A stretch of 64,000 bases of DNA from an uncultured Peptoniphilus sp. (GCF_943913915.1 NZ_CALUAA010000009.1:5041-69040), one strand, 5' to 3'; counted from the first letter of the stretch, positions 26,985 through 37,167 are shown. The notes: generated by a model not told the origin, from the sequence alone. A program made the numbers and translations.

Positions 26985-27356
26985 TTATTTTTTCGGCCCT
27001 AAATACCGATTGTCGCCAAAGGCCGGGAAGAGGGCGAGGACGGGGAAGAATGCCCCGATGATCGAAAGCCCCATACCGCAACCGAAGCACCGCATGATCT
27101 GATAGTTCAATGCCAGTGCGTAGAATATATTGACGATAGGAATGAACGCAAGTAGCCCGTAGAAATAGCTTCCGTAGGCAATTTTTGAAAGAACGAAGAG
27201 ATTCACCACGGGAATAATGGATAAGATTCCCGAGAAACCCGCCTTTTCAAATAATTTCCACCACCCGACGATGCAGATGATGTAGACGATCCCGCCGAAC
27301 AGTGTCGTGTTCCCCGACGAAAGATAGTTGTAAAAGTCTTGTGCAGTGTGTTCCAT
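26985..27356 (-). CDS. Small membrane protein, DUF5684-like
   Basis: The 123-residue protein has about three membrane segments. The pattern GWWKLFEKAGFSGILSIIPV and the late FGCGMGLSIIG and FGDNRYLGP resemble the DUF5684 family, which has no known function. ATG 27356 is preferred to the GTG two codons earlier, which overlaps the GAGGTG site. It is on its own between the rhodanese gene and radA. Confidence 0.75.
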   Translation of the reverse strand: MEHTAQDFYNYLSSGNTTLFGGIVYIICIVGWWKLFEKAGFSGILSIIPVVNLFVLSKIAYGSYFYGLLAFIPIVNIFYALALNYQIMRCFGCGMGLSIIGAFFPVLALFPAFGDNRYLGPKK

Positions 27357-27399
27357 AGACACCTCTTCTGTGATTTTTTAATTTCATTCTGATTTTAAC

Positions 27400-27427
27400 A
27401 GTGTATGACAGAGGAGAACCTCTGTCA
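27400..27427 (-). terminator. Possible terminator after the ctsR-radA operon
   Basis: A perfect 9-bp stem (27406-27414 with 27419-27427) with a 4-base loop follows the radA stop on the minus strand. The T run after it is weak, so termination is uncertain. Confidence 0.45.
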
Positions 27428-27433
27428 ATTCAC

Positions 27434-28789
27434 TTACAGGTTTTCCTTAATCACATCTGCCAGTAGGCGACGTTCTTTGATTTCCACACCGTCTATTGAT
27501 TTTCGCTGATTCATCGGTGGCGTGTAAATGGTTTTAAAGCCCATGCGCGCCGCTTCTTTAATTCGAGATTCCATGCCGGGGATGTTTTTCAGCTCTCCCG
27601 TAAGGCCTACATCTCCTATAAAAAGAGTGTTGCGATCGATGGGTTTATTCTTAAAGGCCGAGGCCATGCTCATAAGGGCTGCCAGATTACACGCCCCCTC
27701 TTTGAGCCTGAGGTTTCCCGTAGTCTTCACCACAACATTTTTATCGTAAAGGGAAAGCCGTCCCCGCTCTTCTAAAATGGAAAGCAACACACCGAGCTGT
27801 TCTCTTCTGAAACATTCGCTGATGCGCTCAGGATAGGGGGTGAAACTTTTACTCACCAAGCTTTCGATCTCCACGATGATGCTTCGTGTTCCTTCCCGCA
27901 CGATGCACATGGCGCTTCCCGGCACTTCACTTCCGGCTTCCCGCTTGGTCATAAAGTGGGCGGAGGGATTGTCGATGGAGACCATGCCCCGTTCCGTCAT
28001 TTGGAAAAAACCCATTTCGCCGGTGGAACCGAAGCGATTTTTCGTCGCCTGTAAAATGCGAAGCTCTTCCCGCATCTCGTCGTCGATATAGAGCACCGTA
28101 TCCACCAAGTGCTCCAGAGCCCGCACCCCTGCCAGGGAATCCTGTTTCGTCAACTGTCCGACGATAAAGACGGCGCGGGGCTTTTCAGAACTTTTGGCGT
28201 AATCCACCAGGCGATTGGCACATTCCATAGTTTGCGTCGGCGTGCCGGCTCGGGCTGTAAATTCATCTAAAGTAAAGGTCTGAATACTGTCCAGAATGAT
28301 CACGTCGGCATCCACCGATTCGATCCAGTGGCTTACATCGTCCATAGAGGTACCGGAGTAGATCCAAATATTATCGGAAATCGCATCGGCAATCCGCTCG
28401 GCGCGCATTTTAATCTGCGTCTCGCTCTCCTCTCCGGAGGCGTAGAGTACGTGAAGATCCTCCACCGCAAGGGCATTGGCGATTTGAAAGAGAAGAGTGG
28501 ATTTCCCGGCACCGGGTTTGGCGGCGAGTATGCTCACTCCGTCTTCTACAATGCCGCCGCCCATGACCCGGTCGAATTCTTCCATGCCGCTTAAAAGTCG
28601 CTTTTTCGCCTCGCCGGAAACATCTTTTAGGCGCTTGGCGGACTTGGAGCTTCCTCGAGGTTTACCGGGCTTGGATTTCGTCTCAACTACTTCTTCAAAG
28701 GTGTTCCACTGGCCGCAGTTAGGGCATTTACTGAAATAGCCGGAGCTTTTGTATCCGCATTCCCGGCATTCATAGCCCTTACCCTTCAT
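27434..28789 (-). CDS. radA: DNA repair protein RadA
   Basis: RadA is a RecA-like helicase that helps branch migration during recombinational repair. The product from ATG 28789 has 451 residues: a zinc finger with C8, C11, C22 and C25, an ATPase with P-loop AKPGAGKST, the KNRFG motif in TKNRFGSTGEMGFFQM, and a Lon-protease-like C-terminal domain. The start overlaps the clpC stop by 11 bp. radA follows clpC in many Firmicutes, as here. Confidence 0.96.
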   Translation of the reverse strand: MKGKGYECRECGYKSSGYFSKCPNCGQWNTFEEVVETKSKPGKPRGSSKSAKRLKDVSGEAKKRLLSGMEEFDRVMGGGIVEDGVSILAAKPGAGKSTLLFQIANALAVEDLHVLYASGEESETQIKMRAERIADAISDNIWIYSGTSMDDVSHWIESVDADVIILDSIQTFTLDEFTARAGTPTQTMECANRLVDYAKSSEKPRAVFIVGQLTKQDSLAGVRALEHLVDTVLYIDDEMREELRILQATKNRFGSTGEMGFFQMTERGMVSIDNPSAHFMTKREAGSEVPGSAMCIVREGTRSIIVEIESLVSKSFTPYPERISECFRREQLGVLLSILEERGRLSLYDKNVVVKTTGNLRLKEGACNLAALMSMASAFKNKPIDRNTLFIGDVGLTGELKNIPGMESRIKEAARMGFKTIYTPPMNQRKSIDGVEIKERRLLADVIKENL

Positions 28790-31232
28790 GAACCGGTACC
28801 GTCTCTTTCGGCGCGCCACTTGTAAAGATGAGCTCGCCGTCTTCAACGCCTATGTGAATGGCATCTTCTTTCGCCACATGGCCCATTAAAATTTCATCGG
28901 CCAGGCGATCCTCTATATTTTTCCTGATGGAACGAATTAAGGGGCGGGCGCCGTATTCTTCGTCGAAGCCCTCTTCACCTATATAATCGATAACATCTTC
29001 AGAGAAGTCCACTGCAAATTCGCCCGCTTCCAGTCGCTCTTGAAGATCGCGGAGCATAAGTTTGACGATTTCTCGTACCTGTTCTTTTTCCAAATACTTA
29101 AACACGATGATCTCATCGATACGGTTTAAAAATTCCGGACGGAAAGTATCTTTCAGTTTTTCCTGAATAGTTTCCACCATTTTATCGTAGCCCTCGGCAG
29201 CCGCCTTATCCGGCGCGCCGAAGCCCATGGTGTTTTGCTTTTTAAGAAGAGTAGCTCCCACATTGCTTGTCATAATCAGCACGGTGTTTTTAAAGTCTAC
29301 GGTTCTTCCCTGGCCGTCGGTAAGGCGTCCGTCGTCTAAGATTTGCAGAAGCATATTAAAGACATCCGGGTGGGCCTTTTCAATTTCGTCAAAGAGTACG
29401 ACGGAATAGGGTTTTCTACGCACAGCTTCTGTGAGCTGACCGCCTTCATCGTAACCGACATATCCCGGGGGAGAACCTACAAGTCTGGAGACGCTGTGTT
29501 TTTCCATATACTCACTCATGTCAATGCGAATCATGGCGTCGTCGTCGCCGAAAAGGCTCTTGGCGAGACTCTTTGCGAGATAGGTCTTCCCGACCCCGGT
29601 AGGCCCTACAAAAATAAAGCTTCCGATAGGTTTATCCGGGCTCTTTAAGCCTACCCGCGCTCGCTTAATGGCTCGAGCCACTGATTCCACCGCTTGAGAC
29701 TGGCCGATAACTTCTTCATTTAAGTCGTTTTCAAGCTGCACCAATCGCTCGCTCTCTTCGGCGTTCATGGTGGTGACGGGGACACCGCTCCATTTGCTTA
29801 CGATCTCGGCGATTTCTTCTTCCGTCACGATCATGTTTTGAGCATGTTTTTCCCTGTCCCAATGTTTCTTTTCATCGGCAAGGGCTTCTTTTAAATTCTT
29901 TTCCTCGTCTCGAAGCTTTGCCGCCTCCTCAAAGTTTTGAGCGTTGACCGCCTCTTCCTTTTCCTTAGAGAGTTTATTCAACTTCTCTTCCAGTTCCTTT
30001 AAAGCATTAGGGCTGTTGAAGTTTTCCACGCGAAGCTTGCTCGCCGCCTCGTCGATTAGGTCGATGGCCTTGTCGGGCAAGAAGCGATCGTTGATGTAGC
30101 GGTGGGAAAGTTCCGCCGCCGCTACAAGGGCATCGTCGGTGATCTTTACATTGTGGTGGGCTTCGTATTTATCCCGCACGCCCTTTAAAATTTGAATGGC
30201 GTCTTCTACAGAAGGCTCTTCCACCATAATGGGCATGAGCCGACGCTCGAAGGCCGTATCCTTTTCGATATGCTTGCGGTACTCGTCGATGGTGGTGGCG
30301 CCGATAATTTGCAAATCTCCCTTGGTGAGAGAGGGCTTCAGAATGTTCGAAGCATCCATGGCCCCTTCCGCGCCGCCTGCACCGATGACCACGTGAATTT
30401 CGTCGATAAATAAGATCACATCTTCACGATGTTCCACTTCAGCGATGACATCTTTCAAACGTTCCTCGAAGTCTCCTCGGTATTTGGCACCGGCGATTAA
30501 TGCGGAGACATCCAGGGTGTAGATCTGTTTGTCCTTAATAATCTCCGGCACATCCCCTTCGACGATGCGCTGAGCTAAGCCTTCGGCGATAGCGGTTTTA
30601 CCGACACCGGGCTCCCCGATTAAGACGGGGTTGTTCTTCGTGCGGCGCACGAGGACCTGAATGATCCGCTCGATTTCGTCTTTTCTGCCGATCACCGGGT
30701 CAATCTTACCCTGTTCCGCCCGTTCGTTGAGATTGTAGCCGAACTCTTCCAGAGCCGATTCGTCTTCTAATTCATCGAGATCCTCTCCGCCTCCGTCGAC
30801 TCTTTTAATGGCCATGAATATACTGCGTTCTAAAGTATCCACATCAATACCTAAATTGCGTAGAGCTAAGACGGCGACGCCCTTGCCCTCTCTTAAAATC
30901 GCCAATAGAAGATGTTCCGTGCCGATATAGTTATGGCCCAATTCGTTGGCGATCTCAAGCGCCAGCTCGAAGATCTTCTTCGTGCGAGGGGTGTAGGTGA
31001 GGGTGGTGACGGTCTTATCTTCCGCCGCCACGATTTCCGCAATGGCTTCCCTGGCCCGCTCGTAGTTGACCCCGACCTGCATTAAAATACTCGATGCGCC
31101 GCCGGGTTCTTTTAAAATACCGAGCAGAATATGCTCACTTCCTATATATGAATGGCCTTGTTCCCTGGCCTCCGACTGGGCGAAGACCATGGCACGTTGA
31201 CTTTTTTCGGTAAATTTCCCGAACATTGCCAT
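28779..31232 (-). CDS. clpC: ATP-dependent Clp protease ATP-binding subunit ClpC
   Basis: ClpC unfolds substrates, including arginine-phosphorylated proteins marked by McsB, and feeds them to ClpP. The 817-residue product has the N-terminal repeat domain ([19 protein letters not shown]), AAA module 1 with GEPGVGKT, a short UVR-like middle region ([19 protein letters not shown]) and AAA module 2 with GPTGVGKT. The short middle region separates it from ClpB. The mcsB stop and clpC start share a base (TAATG). Confidence 0.97.
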   Translation of the reverse strand: MAMFGKFTEKSQRAMVFAQSEAREQGHSYIGSEHILLGILKEPGGASSILMQVGVNYERAREAIAEIVAAEDKTVTTLTYTPRTKKIFELALEIANELGHNYIGTEHLLLAILREGKGVAVLALRNLGIDVDTLERSIFMAIKRVDGGGEDLDELEDESALEEFGYNLNERAEQGKIDPVIGRKDEIERIIQVLVRRTKNNPVLIGEPGVGKTAIAEGLAQRIVEGDVPEIIKDKQIYTLDVSALIAGAKYRGDFEERLKDVIAEVEHREDVILFIDEIHVVIGAGGAEGAMDASNILKPSLTKGDLQIIGATTIDEYRKHIEKDTAFERRLMPIMVEEPSVEDAIQILKGVRDKYEAHHNVKITDDALVAAAELSHRYINDRFLPDKAIDLIDEAASKLRVENFNSPNALKELEEKLNKLSKEKEEAVNAQNFEEAAKLRDEEKNLKEALADEKKHWDREKHAQNMIVTEEEIAEIVSKWSGVPVTTMNAEESERLVQLENDLNEEVIGQSQAVESVARAIKRARVGLKSPDKPIGSFIFVGPTGVGKTYLAKSLAKSLFGDDDAMIRIDMSEYMEKHSVSRLVGSPPGYVGYDEGGQLTEAVRRKPYSVVLFDEIEKAHPDVFNMLLQILDDGRLTDGQGRTVDFKNTVLIMTSNVGATLLKKQNTMGFGAPDKAAAEGYDKMVETIQEKLKDTFRPEFLNRIDEIIVFKYLEKEQVREIVKLMLRDLQERLEAGEFAVDFSEDVIDYIGEEGFDEEYGARPLIRSIRKNIEDRLADEILMGHVAKEDAIHIGVEDGELIFTSGAPKETVPVHEG

Positions 31233-32224
31233 TAGAATACCTCCTTTATTAATTGACGCACCTTATTGGCGCGGTAAATATTACTGCTCCTCTCGTCGAG
31301 GAAACTGCCCCTTTCCATCTGAAGATGGGCTTTTCCAAGGGAAATCATGAGATCATAGAGATCGAAATCTTTTTTCGGCGAGAGCACGGAAAGCTCAATG
31401 CCGAGTTTCATATGGCTTAAATGGAGCATGGCTTCTTCATAACTCATGATCCGCGCATTGCGGAGCACGCCGTAACTGCGCCGCGCCATGTCCTCCAGCT
31501 CGATTAAGTGATCGAGATACATTTCCTTGCGCTTTATACGCTCCAGGGCCGCCACTTCCGCCGTAATGGATTTGGCGCGCTTTAAAAATTCTTCTTCGCT
31601 GAGGCCCAGTGTGCGCTCGTTTGAAATTTGGTACACATGGCCTACGATTTTGGAGCCTTCGCCTCGCATGCCTCTCAGTACAAAGCCCATGCGCGCAATG
31701 GAGCGTTCCAGCCGTTCCATGCCAAGAGTATCCAAGGCCGGCAAGTGCATCATGCAGCCGGCGCGGAGCCCCGTGCCCACATTGGTGGGGCAGGCGGTTA
31801 AATAGCCGAGTTTGTTGTCGAAAGACACGGGAAGTTCATCTTCTATGGCCCGTGCAATCTCTTTCATCCGTTCGTATTCTTCATCGAGGAAAAAGCCTTT
31901 GCGCATATCTTGCATGCGCAAATGATCTTCTTCCATGACCATAATGGTTTCGCCGCCTTCGCCGATAAAATAGCCGGCCTGATCTTTATTTTTCATCAAC
32001 TGCATGCTGATGCGATTTTCTTCCAAATCGTAAAGGCTCTTTAAAGGCTTTACATCGGCTAAGGGATAGAAGGTCCAGAAATCGTCGCGCCTATGAAGCA
32101 CGTCGATGATTTTTTCCGTAAGTTCCCGGGCCTCCTCGTCGCTCAAATGACCGGGATAACCGTAGCCTTTTATATTCCGCGCCAGGCGAATCCTTGAGGT
32201 GAGGAGAATTTGATCATCCTTCAT
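31232..32224 (-). CDS. mcsB: Protein-arginine kinase McsB
   Basis: McsB phosphorylates arginine residues, marking proteins for ClpCP and inactivating CtsR. The 330-residue product is related to phosphagen kinases: ILLTSRIRLARNIKGYGYP at the N-terminus and CPTNVGTGLRAGCMMHLPAL, containing the conserved cysteine loop, in the catalytic half. It overlaps mcsA by 11 bp and clpC by 1 bp, so the set is tightly co-translated. Confidence 0.97.
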   Translation of the reverse strand: MKDDQILLTSRIRLARNIKGYGYPGHLSDEEARELTEKIIDVLHRRDDFWTFYPLADVKPLKSLYDLEENRISMQLMKNKDQAGYFIGEGGETIMVMEEDHLRMQDMRKGFFLDEEYERMKEIARAIEDELPVSFDNKLGYLTACPTNVGTGLRAGCMMHLPALDTLGMERLERSIARMGFVLRGMRGEGSKIVGHVYQISNERTLGLSEEEFLKRAKSITAEVAALERIKRKEMYLDHLIELEDMARRSYGVLRNARIMSYEEAMLHLSHMKLGIELSVLSPKKDFDLYDLMISLGKAHLQMERGSFLDERSSNIYRANKVRQLIKEVF

Positions 32225-32723
32225 GGCCCACCTCCAGCGCCTTTAAATCGTCCCGCAAAACGGCGGCGTCTTCGTAGCGCTCCTCGGCCACGGCGCGATC
32301 CAATTCTTTTTGGAGCTCCGCCTGCTTTTGATTAAGGGCCCTTTCCTCGCGAAAAGCTTTCGGCGCCTCCCCTACGTGTTCCTTTGCGCCTTGAATTCGC
32401 GGAAGCACCTTCTCCAGTTCTTCTGCGAAGGTTTCATAACATTGATCACAGCCGAACATTCCCGTCTTCCGAACCTTGGAAAGACTCGTGTGGCAATGGG
32501 GGCAGGTGCGGTCCTCTCCCGAATCTGCGCTTCCCTGAAACATGGATAAAAGCTCCTGCATCACCGATTGAATATCGAGGGGCGGCAATTGTACCACGGG
32601 GAATTGCTCCTTAATGAGCGATTGGAAACAGGAACTGCATACATGTTGCTCCTTCGTTTCATCGTTTTCGATGGTGGTAAAGGTAATGGTCGCTTCATTT
32701 TCGTGGCAGTGTTCACAGCGCAT
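32214..32723 (-). CDS. mcsA: McsA, activator of the McsB arginine kinase
   Basis: McsA binds zinc and stimulates McsB. The 169-residue protein has two four-cysteine clusters (C3, C6, C29, C32 and C74, C77, C92, C95) and a C-terminal UVR motif (ELDRAVAEERYEDAAVLRDD). It lies between ctsR and mcsB. The ATG follows AAGGAGGTGACCT. Confidence 0.95.
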   Translation of the reverse strand: MRCEHCHENEATITFTTIENDETKEQHVCSSCFQSLIKEQFPVVQLPPLDIQSVMQELLSMFQGSADSGEDRTCPHCHTSLSKVRKTGMFGCDQCYETFAEELEKVLPRIQGAKEHVGEAPKAFREERALNQKQAELQKELDRAVAEERYEDAAVLRDDLKALEVGHEG

Positions 32724-32734
32724 AGGTCACCTCC

Positions 32735-33190
32735 TTAGGCAAAAATACCGAGCAGGACGTTTTGAAGCATCTCCGCCCGAACGGCGTTGCGTTCGTCCCC
32801 TGCGCCGGCGAGGGCGCGGTCACTCATGGCAATGGCGAGAAGATGGCCTTCCCGCTCCGAAAGATACCCGCTCTCTTCTAAAGATTTTAAAAGACGATTG
32901 GCATGGGACTGTGTAATACTCGTACCCACTTCCTCGTTTAAAAGATCAAAATATTGTTTTTCGTCATTCAGTTCCACCTTCACGATGCGAATAAAGCCGC
33001 CGCCTCCCCTGCGGGATTCGACGAAAAAACCTTGCACCGGCGTAAAGCGAGTGGTGAGAACGTAATTTATTTGGCTGGGGGCGCAACCGAAATGCTCCGC
33101 CAGCACATTGCGTTTAATTTCAATTCGCCCGTCTTCTTCCAGCAGAAGACCGAGAATATAATCTTCGATATGATTACTTAAGCGTGCCAT
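32735..33190 (-). CDS. ctsR: Transcriptional repressor CtsR
   Basis: CtsR represses clp genes and is inactivated by heat and by the McsAB system. The 151-residue product has the family start LSNHIEDYILGLLLEEDG, a winged helix with GCAPSQINYVLTTRFTP, and the glycine-rich RRGGGGFIRIV wing that contacts DNA. It heads the operon with a CtsR box overlapping its own -35, so it is likely autoregulated. Two more boxes lie before cbpA-clpB. Confidence 0.97.
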   Translation of the reverse strand: MARLSNHIEDYILGLLLEEDGRIEIKRNVLAEHFGCAPSQINYVLTTRFTPVQGFFVESRRGGGGFIRIVKVELNDEKQYFDLLNEEVGTSITQSHANRLLKSLEESGYLSEREGHLLAIAMSDRALAGAGDERNAVRAEMLQNVLLGIFA

Positions 33191-33221
33191 ATGCCCCTCC
33201 TAACTAAGTTTCTGTATTAGT

Positions 33222-33250
33222 AGTATAAAATAATAGTCAAAGATTGTCAA
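33222..33250 (-). promoter_or_regulatory. Promoter of the ctsR operon
   Basis: On the minus strand TTGACA (33245-33250) and TATACT (33222-33227) are spaced by exactly 17 bp. Confidence 0.85.
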
Positions 33251-33251
33251 T
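33235..33251 (+). promoter_or_regulatory. CtsR operator overlapping the ctsR promoter
   Basis: The plus strand reads AGTCAAAGATTGTCAAT: a perfect first heptamer, spacer GAT (fits NAN), and a second heptamer matching at five of seven bases. It covers the -35, consistent with autorepression. Confidence 0.8.
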
Positions 33252-33287
33252 ATCAGACTATGAAGGTAGGGTATGGCAGATTTTTCC

Positions 33288-33320
33288 ACAAAAAAACATC
33301 CCCTCGAAAGAGAGGATGTT
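33288..33320 (-). terminator. Terminator after the stalk-domain gene
   Basis: A stem of about 10 bp with one mismatch (ACATCCCCTC with GAGAGGATGT) around a GAAA loop is followed by a run of T on the minus strand. Confidence 0.8.
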
Positions 33321-33324
33321 CCAT

Positions 33325-34113
33325 TTAAAGTTTCCCTACGGCGATCCATTGATCCATGGCTGCATCGTATTTAAAGAAGATGCCCTTATTTAAGTCCAAG
33401 CGGTACCGTTCGACGGTTAAGATACGTTCCGGGTAATCTTCGATTAAATCGTAAGCGTAAATGCTTTTTGCGGCGAGAGCGTCGCGATCACCATCGAGAG
33501 AATCGATGAGTTTAAAGGGCGCTTTTTTATATTCCGCCGGCAATTTATTGTAGAGCCAGGTAGCGGCGATTTCTTCGTCGGTCTTTTCTACTTTTGCTTC
33601 GATGCTAACAGTAAAGGTCTTTCCGTCCCAGATGATCTTTTGATCGAAGAGTTCCACGACAGCGCGAAGAGGGATAAAGGCGCGATCTTCTTTGATGACG
33701 GGCGTCACTTCAAGAGGAACGGACTTTGCGGATTTTAAAATGCCTTCCACATCTTTCGTTTGGAAAGATTCTTTTGTCGTTGCATTATAAAAAGCTTCCA
33801 CGTCTTTCGATTGAATAAGCAGGGCTTTAGCCGAGTCCGCTTTTAAATAAATGGCCGCCTCCGGTTTGTTCGTATCGAAATTCATTTTTGTAAGGAAAAT
33901 ATCCCGACCCTCTTTGTTCCAATATACTTGGTAATCCAGATCTTCTGCTACGAAACGAATGGGCACCATGGTGCGATCCTTTTCGATGTAGGCGGCAGGT
34001 TTAGATTCTACAACTTTTCCGTTTACCTTCAATGTAAGATCCCGCTGAGCGAATACCGTCATGGGGAGACAGGCGAGAGCCAACACGAGGGCTAAGAGTT
34101 TCAATCTTTTCAT
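33325..34113 (-). CDS. Exported protein with copper amine oxidase-like (stalk) domains
   Basis: From ATG 34113 this is 262 residues with a signal peptide (hydrophobic LLALVLALACLP, likely cut after VFAQ). It carries two copies of the copper-amine-oxidase N-like motif: DRTMVPIRFVAEDLDYQVYW and DRAFIPLRAVVELFDQKIIW. These small domains are common in exported proteins of anaerobic Firmicutes; they have no amine oxidase activity by themselves, and the role is unknown. An earlier ATG six codons upstream overlaps the AAAGGAAG site. Confidence 0.85.
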   Translation of the reverse strand: MKRLKLLALVLALACLPMTVFAQRDLTLKVNGKVVESKPAAYIEKDRTMVPIRFVAEDLDYQVYWNKEGRDIFLTKMNFDTNKPEAAIYLKADSAKALLIQSKDVEAFYNATTKESFQTKDVEGILKSAKSVPLEVTPVIKEDRAFIPLRAVVELFDQKIIWDGKTFTVSIEAKVEKTDEEIAATWLYNKLPAEYKKAPFKLIDSLDGDRDALAAKSIYAYDLIEDYPERILTVERYRLDLNKGIFFKYDAAMDQWIAVGKL

Positions 34114-34190
34114 AAGAACTTCCTTTCTCATAAATAATCTGGGCCAGACAATCTCCGAATGTCCGTCACTATGTAATACTTTCTTACTTT

Positions 34191-34199
34191 ATTGTAGCA
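34191..34199 (-). promoter_or_regulatory. Extended -10 promoter of the stalk-domain gene
   Basis: The minus strand reads TGCTACAAT. The -35 is weak (TTCCTT at 17 bp). Confidence 0.5.
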
Positions 34200-34277
34200 C
34201 TTTAAACGAGGAGAAGGAAGGATAGGTGACAACAAATTATCAGACGAGAATATCTTTTTCACCTAAAGCGACCTTTC

Positions 34278-34415
34278 TTTCCACCCTAAGGCTTTTTAGA
34301 TGTACGATGCCCTAACGGTCTTCGATTCCTGTTGGGCCTTGCTGCAAAACAATTCCTTGTAAGTCGGGCAAACATCGTCGATCTCGTCTGGAGGGCGAGC
34401 AGGCTCGCCCCTACG
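34278..34415 (+). repeat. 138-bp dispersed repeat, copy B
   Basis: This matches the reverse complement of 24667-24804 over the same length. It ends in the palindrome GGGCGAGCAGGCTCGCCC region and sits upstream of a tandem array with a related palindrome. Confidence 0.85.
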
Positions 34416-34461
34416 TGAGCGTAAGGAATGGATATTACGGATATGATTTTGTAACATTGGG

Positions 34462-34769
34462 CGAGAATATCGGTCCGACAGATAATCCGTTATATCGGAT
34501 GAAGCCCTATGTAGGGGCGTGCCCTGCACGTCCGCAAGAGATGTGCGTATATATTCCTCTAAGGTCGAGAATATCGATCCGACAGAAAATCCGTTATATC
34601 GTTGGAGCCCTATGTAGGGGCGTGCCCTGCACGCCCGCAAGAGATGTGCGTATATATTCCTCTAAGGTCGAGAATGTCGATCCGACAGAAAATCCGTTAT
34701 ATCGGATGAAGCCCAATGTAGGGGCGGGCCTACCCGCCCGCAAAAGATGTGCGTATATATTCCCCGACT
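34462..34769 (+). repeat. Tandem repeat, three units of about 104 bp
   Basis: Units begin at 34462, 34566 and 34669 (periods 104 and 103). Each contains CGAGAAT, TCCGACAGA, AATCCGTTATATCG, then TGTAGGGGCG and a GC-rich palindrome, then AGATGTGCGTATATATTCC. The palindrome differs between units (GGGCGTGC or GGGCGGGC types) while its symmetry is kept. Open reading frames here are by-products. Confidence 0.9.
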
Positions 34770-34831
34770 AAAACTCATATCTTCTGCAGAAATCCCATAT
34801 AATACAGAAAATTATTTAGCTTTTCACGCAT

Positions 34832-34868
34832 AAAAAAATCAGCACAAGGGATTTCCCTTATGCTGATT
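34832..34868 (-). terminator. Terminator of the secG-hppA operon
   Basis: A 14-bp stem with one mismatch (AATCAGCACAAGGG with CCCTTATGCTGATT) is followed by a T run on the minus strand. It overlaps the very end of the intergenic repeat region. Confidence 0.8.
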
Positions 34869-34872
34869 CATT

Positions 34873-36876
34873 TTACATAAAGATGCCGCCGAATTGTACA
34901 AAGAGCGGAGCGAATACTAAGGATACGACGGTAATCAACTTGATCAAGATGTTCAAGCTGGGGCCGGAAGTATCTTTGAAGGGGTCGCCGACAGTGTCGC
35001 CGGTAACAGCCGCTTTGTGCGCTTCGGAGCCTTTGCCGCCGTGAGCGCCGCCTTCGACATATTTCTTAGCGTTGTCCCAAGCGCCACCTGCGTTACTCAT
35101 AAAGATCGCCATGAGAACACCTGTAACGAGGGCACCTGCTTGAAGACCGCCCAGTGCTTCAGTACCGAGCAAGAAGCCGACAAGAAGGGGTACGACAACG
35201 GCGATAATGCCGGGGACTACCATTTCTTTAAGGGCTGCACCGGTAGAAATTTCAACACATTTAGCGTATTCCGGAGTGGAAGTACCTTCCATGATGCCGG
35301 GGATCGCTTTAAATTGACGGCGTACTTCTTCGATCATAGCCGTTGCCGCATTACCTACCGCACTCATGGTAAGAGCGGAGAAAGCGAAGGGCAACATACC
35401 GCCGATAAAGGTACCGGCAATAACGGAGGGCTTGGAAATATCGATGCCTGCAAGGCCTGTCGCTTGAATGTAGGATACAAACAGGGAAAGTGCCGTTAAA
35501 GCTGCAGAACCGATGGCAAAGCCTTTACCGATAGCGGCTGTAGTGTTACCGACAGAGTCTAAGGAGTCGGTAATATCGCGAACTTCAGCAGGAAGTTCAC
35601 ACATTTCAGCAATACCACCTGCATTGTCGGCAATGGGGCCATAAGCGTCGACAGCGATAGTGGATGCCGTGGTAGCCAGCATGCCTACTGCCGCAAGTGC
35701 GATACTGTATAAGCCGAAGACAGCGTCTTCGTGACCACCACCTAAGGAGTATGCGGCAATAATACCGATAGCCAGAATGATGATCGGGCCGACGGTGGAC
35801 ATCATACCGACGGAAAGACCGGCAATGATGTTAGTAGAAGCACCCGTTTCAGATTCTCTTGCAATTCGTTGTACGGGAGAATATTCATCGGCAGTGTAGT
35901 ATTCGGTGATTTTAGAAATGATCAAACCGACACACACGCCGATAATAACCGGCCAGAAGACGGAAAGTCCGCCGAAAATTTTACTGGAAAGGATACCTGC
36001 GCAAACAATAGTAATAGCCGATGCCACATAGGTACCGATGTTTAATGCTTTTTGAGGATTCTTGTCGCCTTTAACAAAGAACATGGAAATGATCGATGCC
36101 ACGATACCGATAGCGGCAATGGAAAGGCCGTATTGAATACCTTTATCTTGGAATGCCAAGAAACCGAGGGTAATAACGGAAAGTAGCGCACCGACATAGG
36201 ATTCGAACAAGTCGGCACCCATACCTGCAACGTCGCCGACGTTATCGCCTACGTTGTCGGCAATAACAGCGGGGTTTCTCGGGTCGTCTTCCGGAATTCC
36301 GGCTTCAACTTTACCGACAAGGTCGGCACCGACGTCGGCCGCTTTGGTGTAGATACCGCCGCCGACACGTGCGAAGAGCGCGATGGACGATGCACCAAGG
36401 GAGAAGCCCGTAATGATTTCAGCATTGCCGAACCATAGGTAGAACAGGGAAATACCGACGATACCGAGACCGACGACGACAAGACCCATTACGGCTCCGC
36501 CTGAGAAGGCGATATCCAATGCTTTGCCCATACCGTGGGTGTGGGCAGCTTGTGCTGTACGAACATTGGCTTTGGTGGCCGTGTTCATGCCGATGTAGCC
36601 GGCGAGAACGGAAAAAATCGCGCCGACGATAAAGCAGACGGCAGTTTGCCAGTTAATGGCAAAGAATAAAACGATAGCGAGCACGGCGACAAAGACAACA
36701 AGCGCTTTGTACTCCCGTTGTAAAAATGCCATAGCTCCTTCGTGGATATAGCCTGAAATTTCTTTCATACGTTCGTCACCCGCCTCTTGCTTACCGACGT
36801 AAGAAGCTTTGTAAAGGCCGAACAAAATGGCGATAATCCCGATGATAGGAGCAATAATTAAGATATTGTAATTCAT
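34873..36876 (-). CDS. hppA: Membrane-bound ion-pumping pyrophosphatase
   Basis: This 667-residue protein hydrolyses pyrophosphate and pumps Na+ or H+ across the membrane. It has about 16 membrane segments, the substrate loops [20 protein letters not shown] and [19 protein letters not shown], and a C-terminal [14 protein letters not shown]. The stretch [16 protein letters not shown] has Ala where K+-independent enzymes have Lys, which points to the K+-dependent class; ion specificity is not settled. It follows secG by 12 bp. Confidence 0.96.
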   Translation of the reverse strand: MNYNILIIAPIIGIIAILFGLYKASYVGKQEAGDERMKEISGYIHEGAMAFLQREYKALVVFVAVLAIVLFFAINWQTAVCFIVGAIFSVLAGYIGMNTATKANVRTAQAAHTHGMGKALDIAFSGGAVMGLVVVGLGIVGISLFYLWFGNAEIITGFSLGASSIALFARVGGGIYTKAADVGADLVGKVEAGIPEDDPRNPAVIADNVGDNVGDVAGMGADLFESYVGALLSVITLGFLAFQDKGIQYGLSIAAIGIVASIISMFFVKGDKNPQKALNIGTYVASAITIVCAGILSSKIFGGLSVFWPVIIGVCVGLIISKITEYYTADEYSPVQRIARESETGASTNIIAGLSVGMMSTVGPIIILAIGIIAAYSLGGGHEDAVFGLYSIALAAVGMLATTASTIAVDAYGPIADNAGGIAEMCELPAEVRDITDSLDSVGNTTAAIGKGFAIGSAALTALSLFVSYIQATGLAGIDISKPSVIAGTFIGGMLPFAFSALTMSAVGNAATAMIEEVRRQFKAIPGIMEGTSTPEYAKCVEISTGAALKEMVVPGIIAVVVPLLVGFLLGTEALGGLQAGALVTGVLMAIFMSNAGGAWDNAKKYVEGGAHGGKGSEAHKAAVTGDTVGDPFKDTSGPSLNILIKLITVVSLVFAPLFVQFGGIFM

Positions 36877-36888
36877 AATTCCTCCTGA

Positions 36889-37125
36889 TTATTTTGTAAT
36901 TGCAACTAAAATAATGGTCGCAATAAAAAAGATAATGGATGTTACAAGCGTAATACGCTTTAACATTTCTTTGCGGCTCGTCCCCCGATTGGAGCCCCAT
37001 TCAGACGAAGCACTTCCGCTGCCGTCAAGCGTTCCGAGTCCTACTTGGTTGGATTCTTGAACTACCACAGAGCCCGTGACGAAAATGGCCGAAAGAGCGA
37101 CGATCACACTTAAAAATGTGGTCAA
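36889..37125 (-). CDS. secG: Protein translocase subunit SecG
   Basis: SecG is the small accessory subunit of the Sec translocon. The 78-residue protein has two membrane segments and the family motif VVQESNQVGLGTLDGSGSAS followed by WGSNRGTSRKEMLKRIT. The start is TTG 37125 behind GAGGAGGTGTAAGT. secG is often next to rnr; here it is separated and precedes hppA instead. Confidence 0.92.
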   Translation of the reverse strand: MTTFLSVIVALSAIFVTGSVVVQESNQVGLGTLDGSGSASSEWGSNRGTSRKEMLKRITLVTSIIFFIATIILVAITK

Positions 37126-37167
37126 ACTTACACCTCCTCGATGAAAAGATCTACTTATAACGTTTCT

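Noticed and set aside
34462..34769. Repeats that could be taken for a CRISPR array
   Set aside because: Units are full-length tandem copies of about 104 bp with no unique spacers, and there are no cas genes.
35017..35499. A 160-codon plus-strand open frame inside hppA
   Set aside because: It is antisense to a strongly conserved membrane pyrophosphatase and has no ribosome site or recognisable domain.
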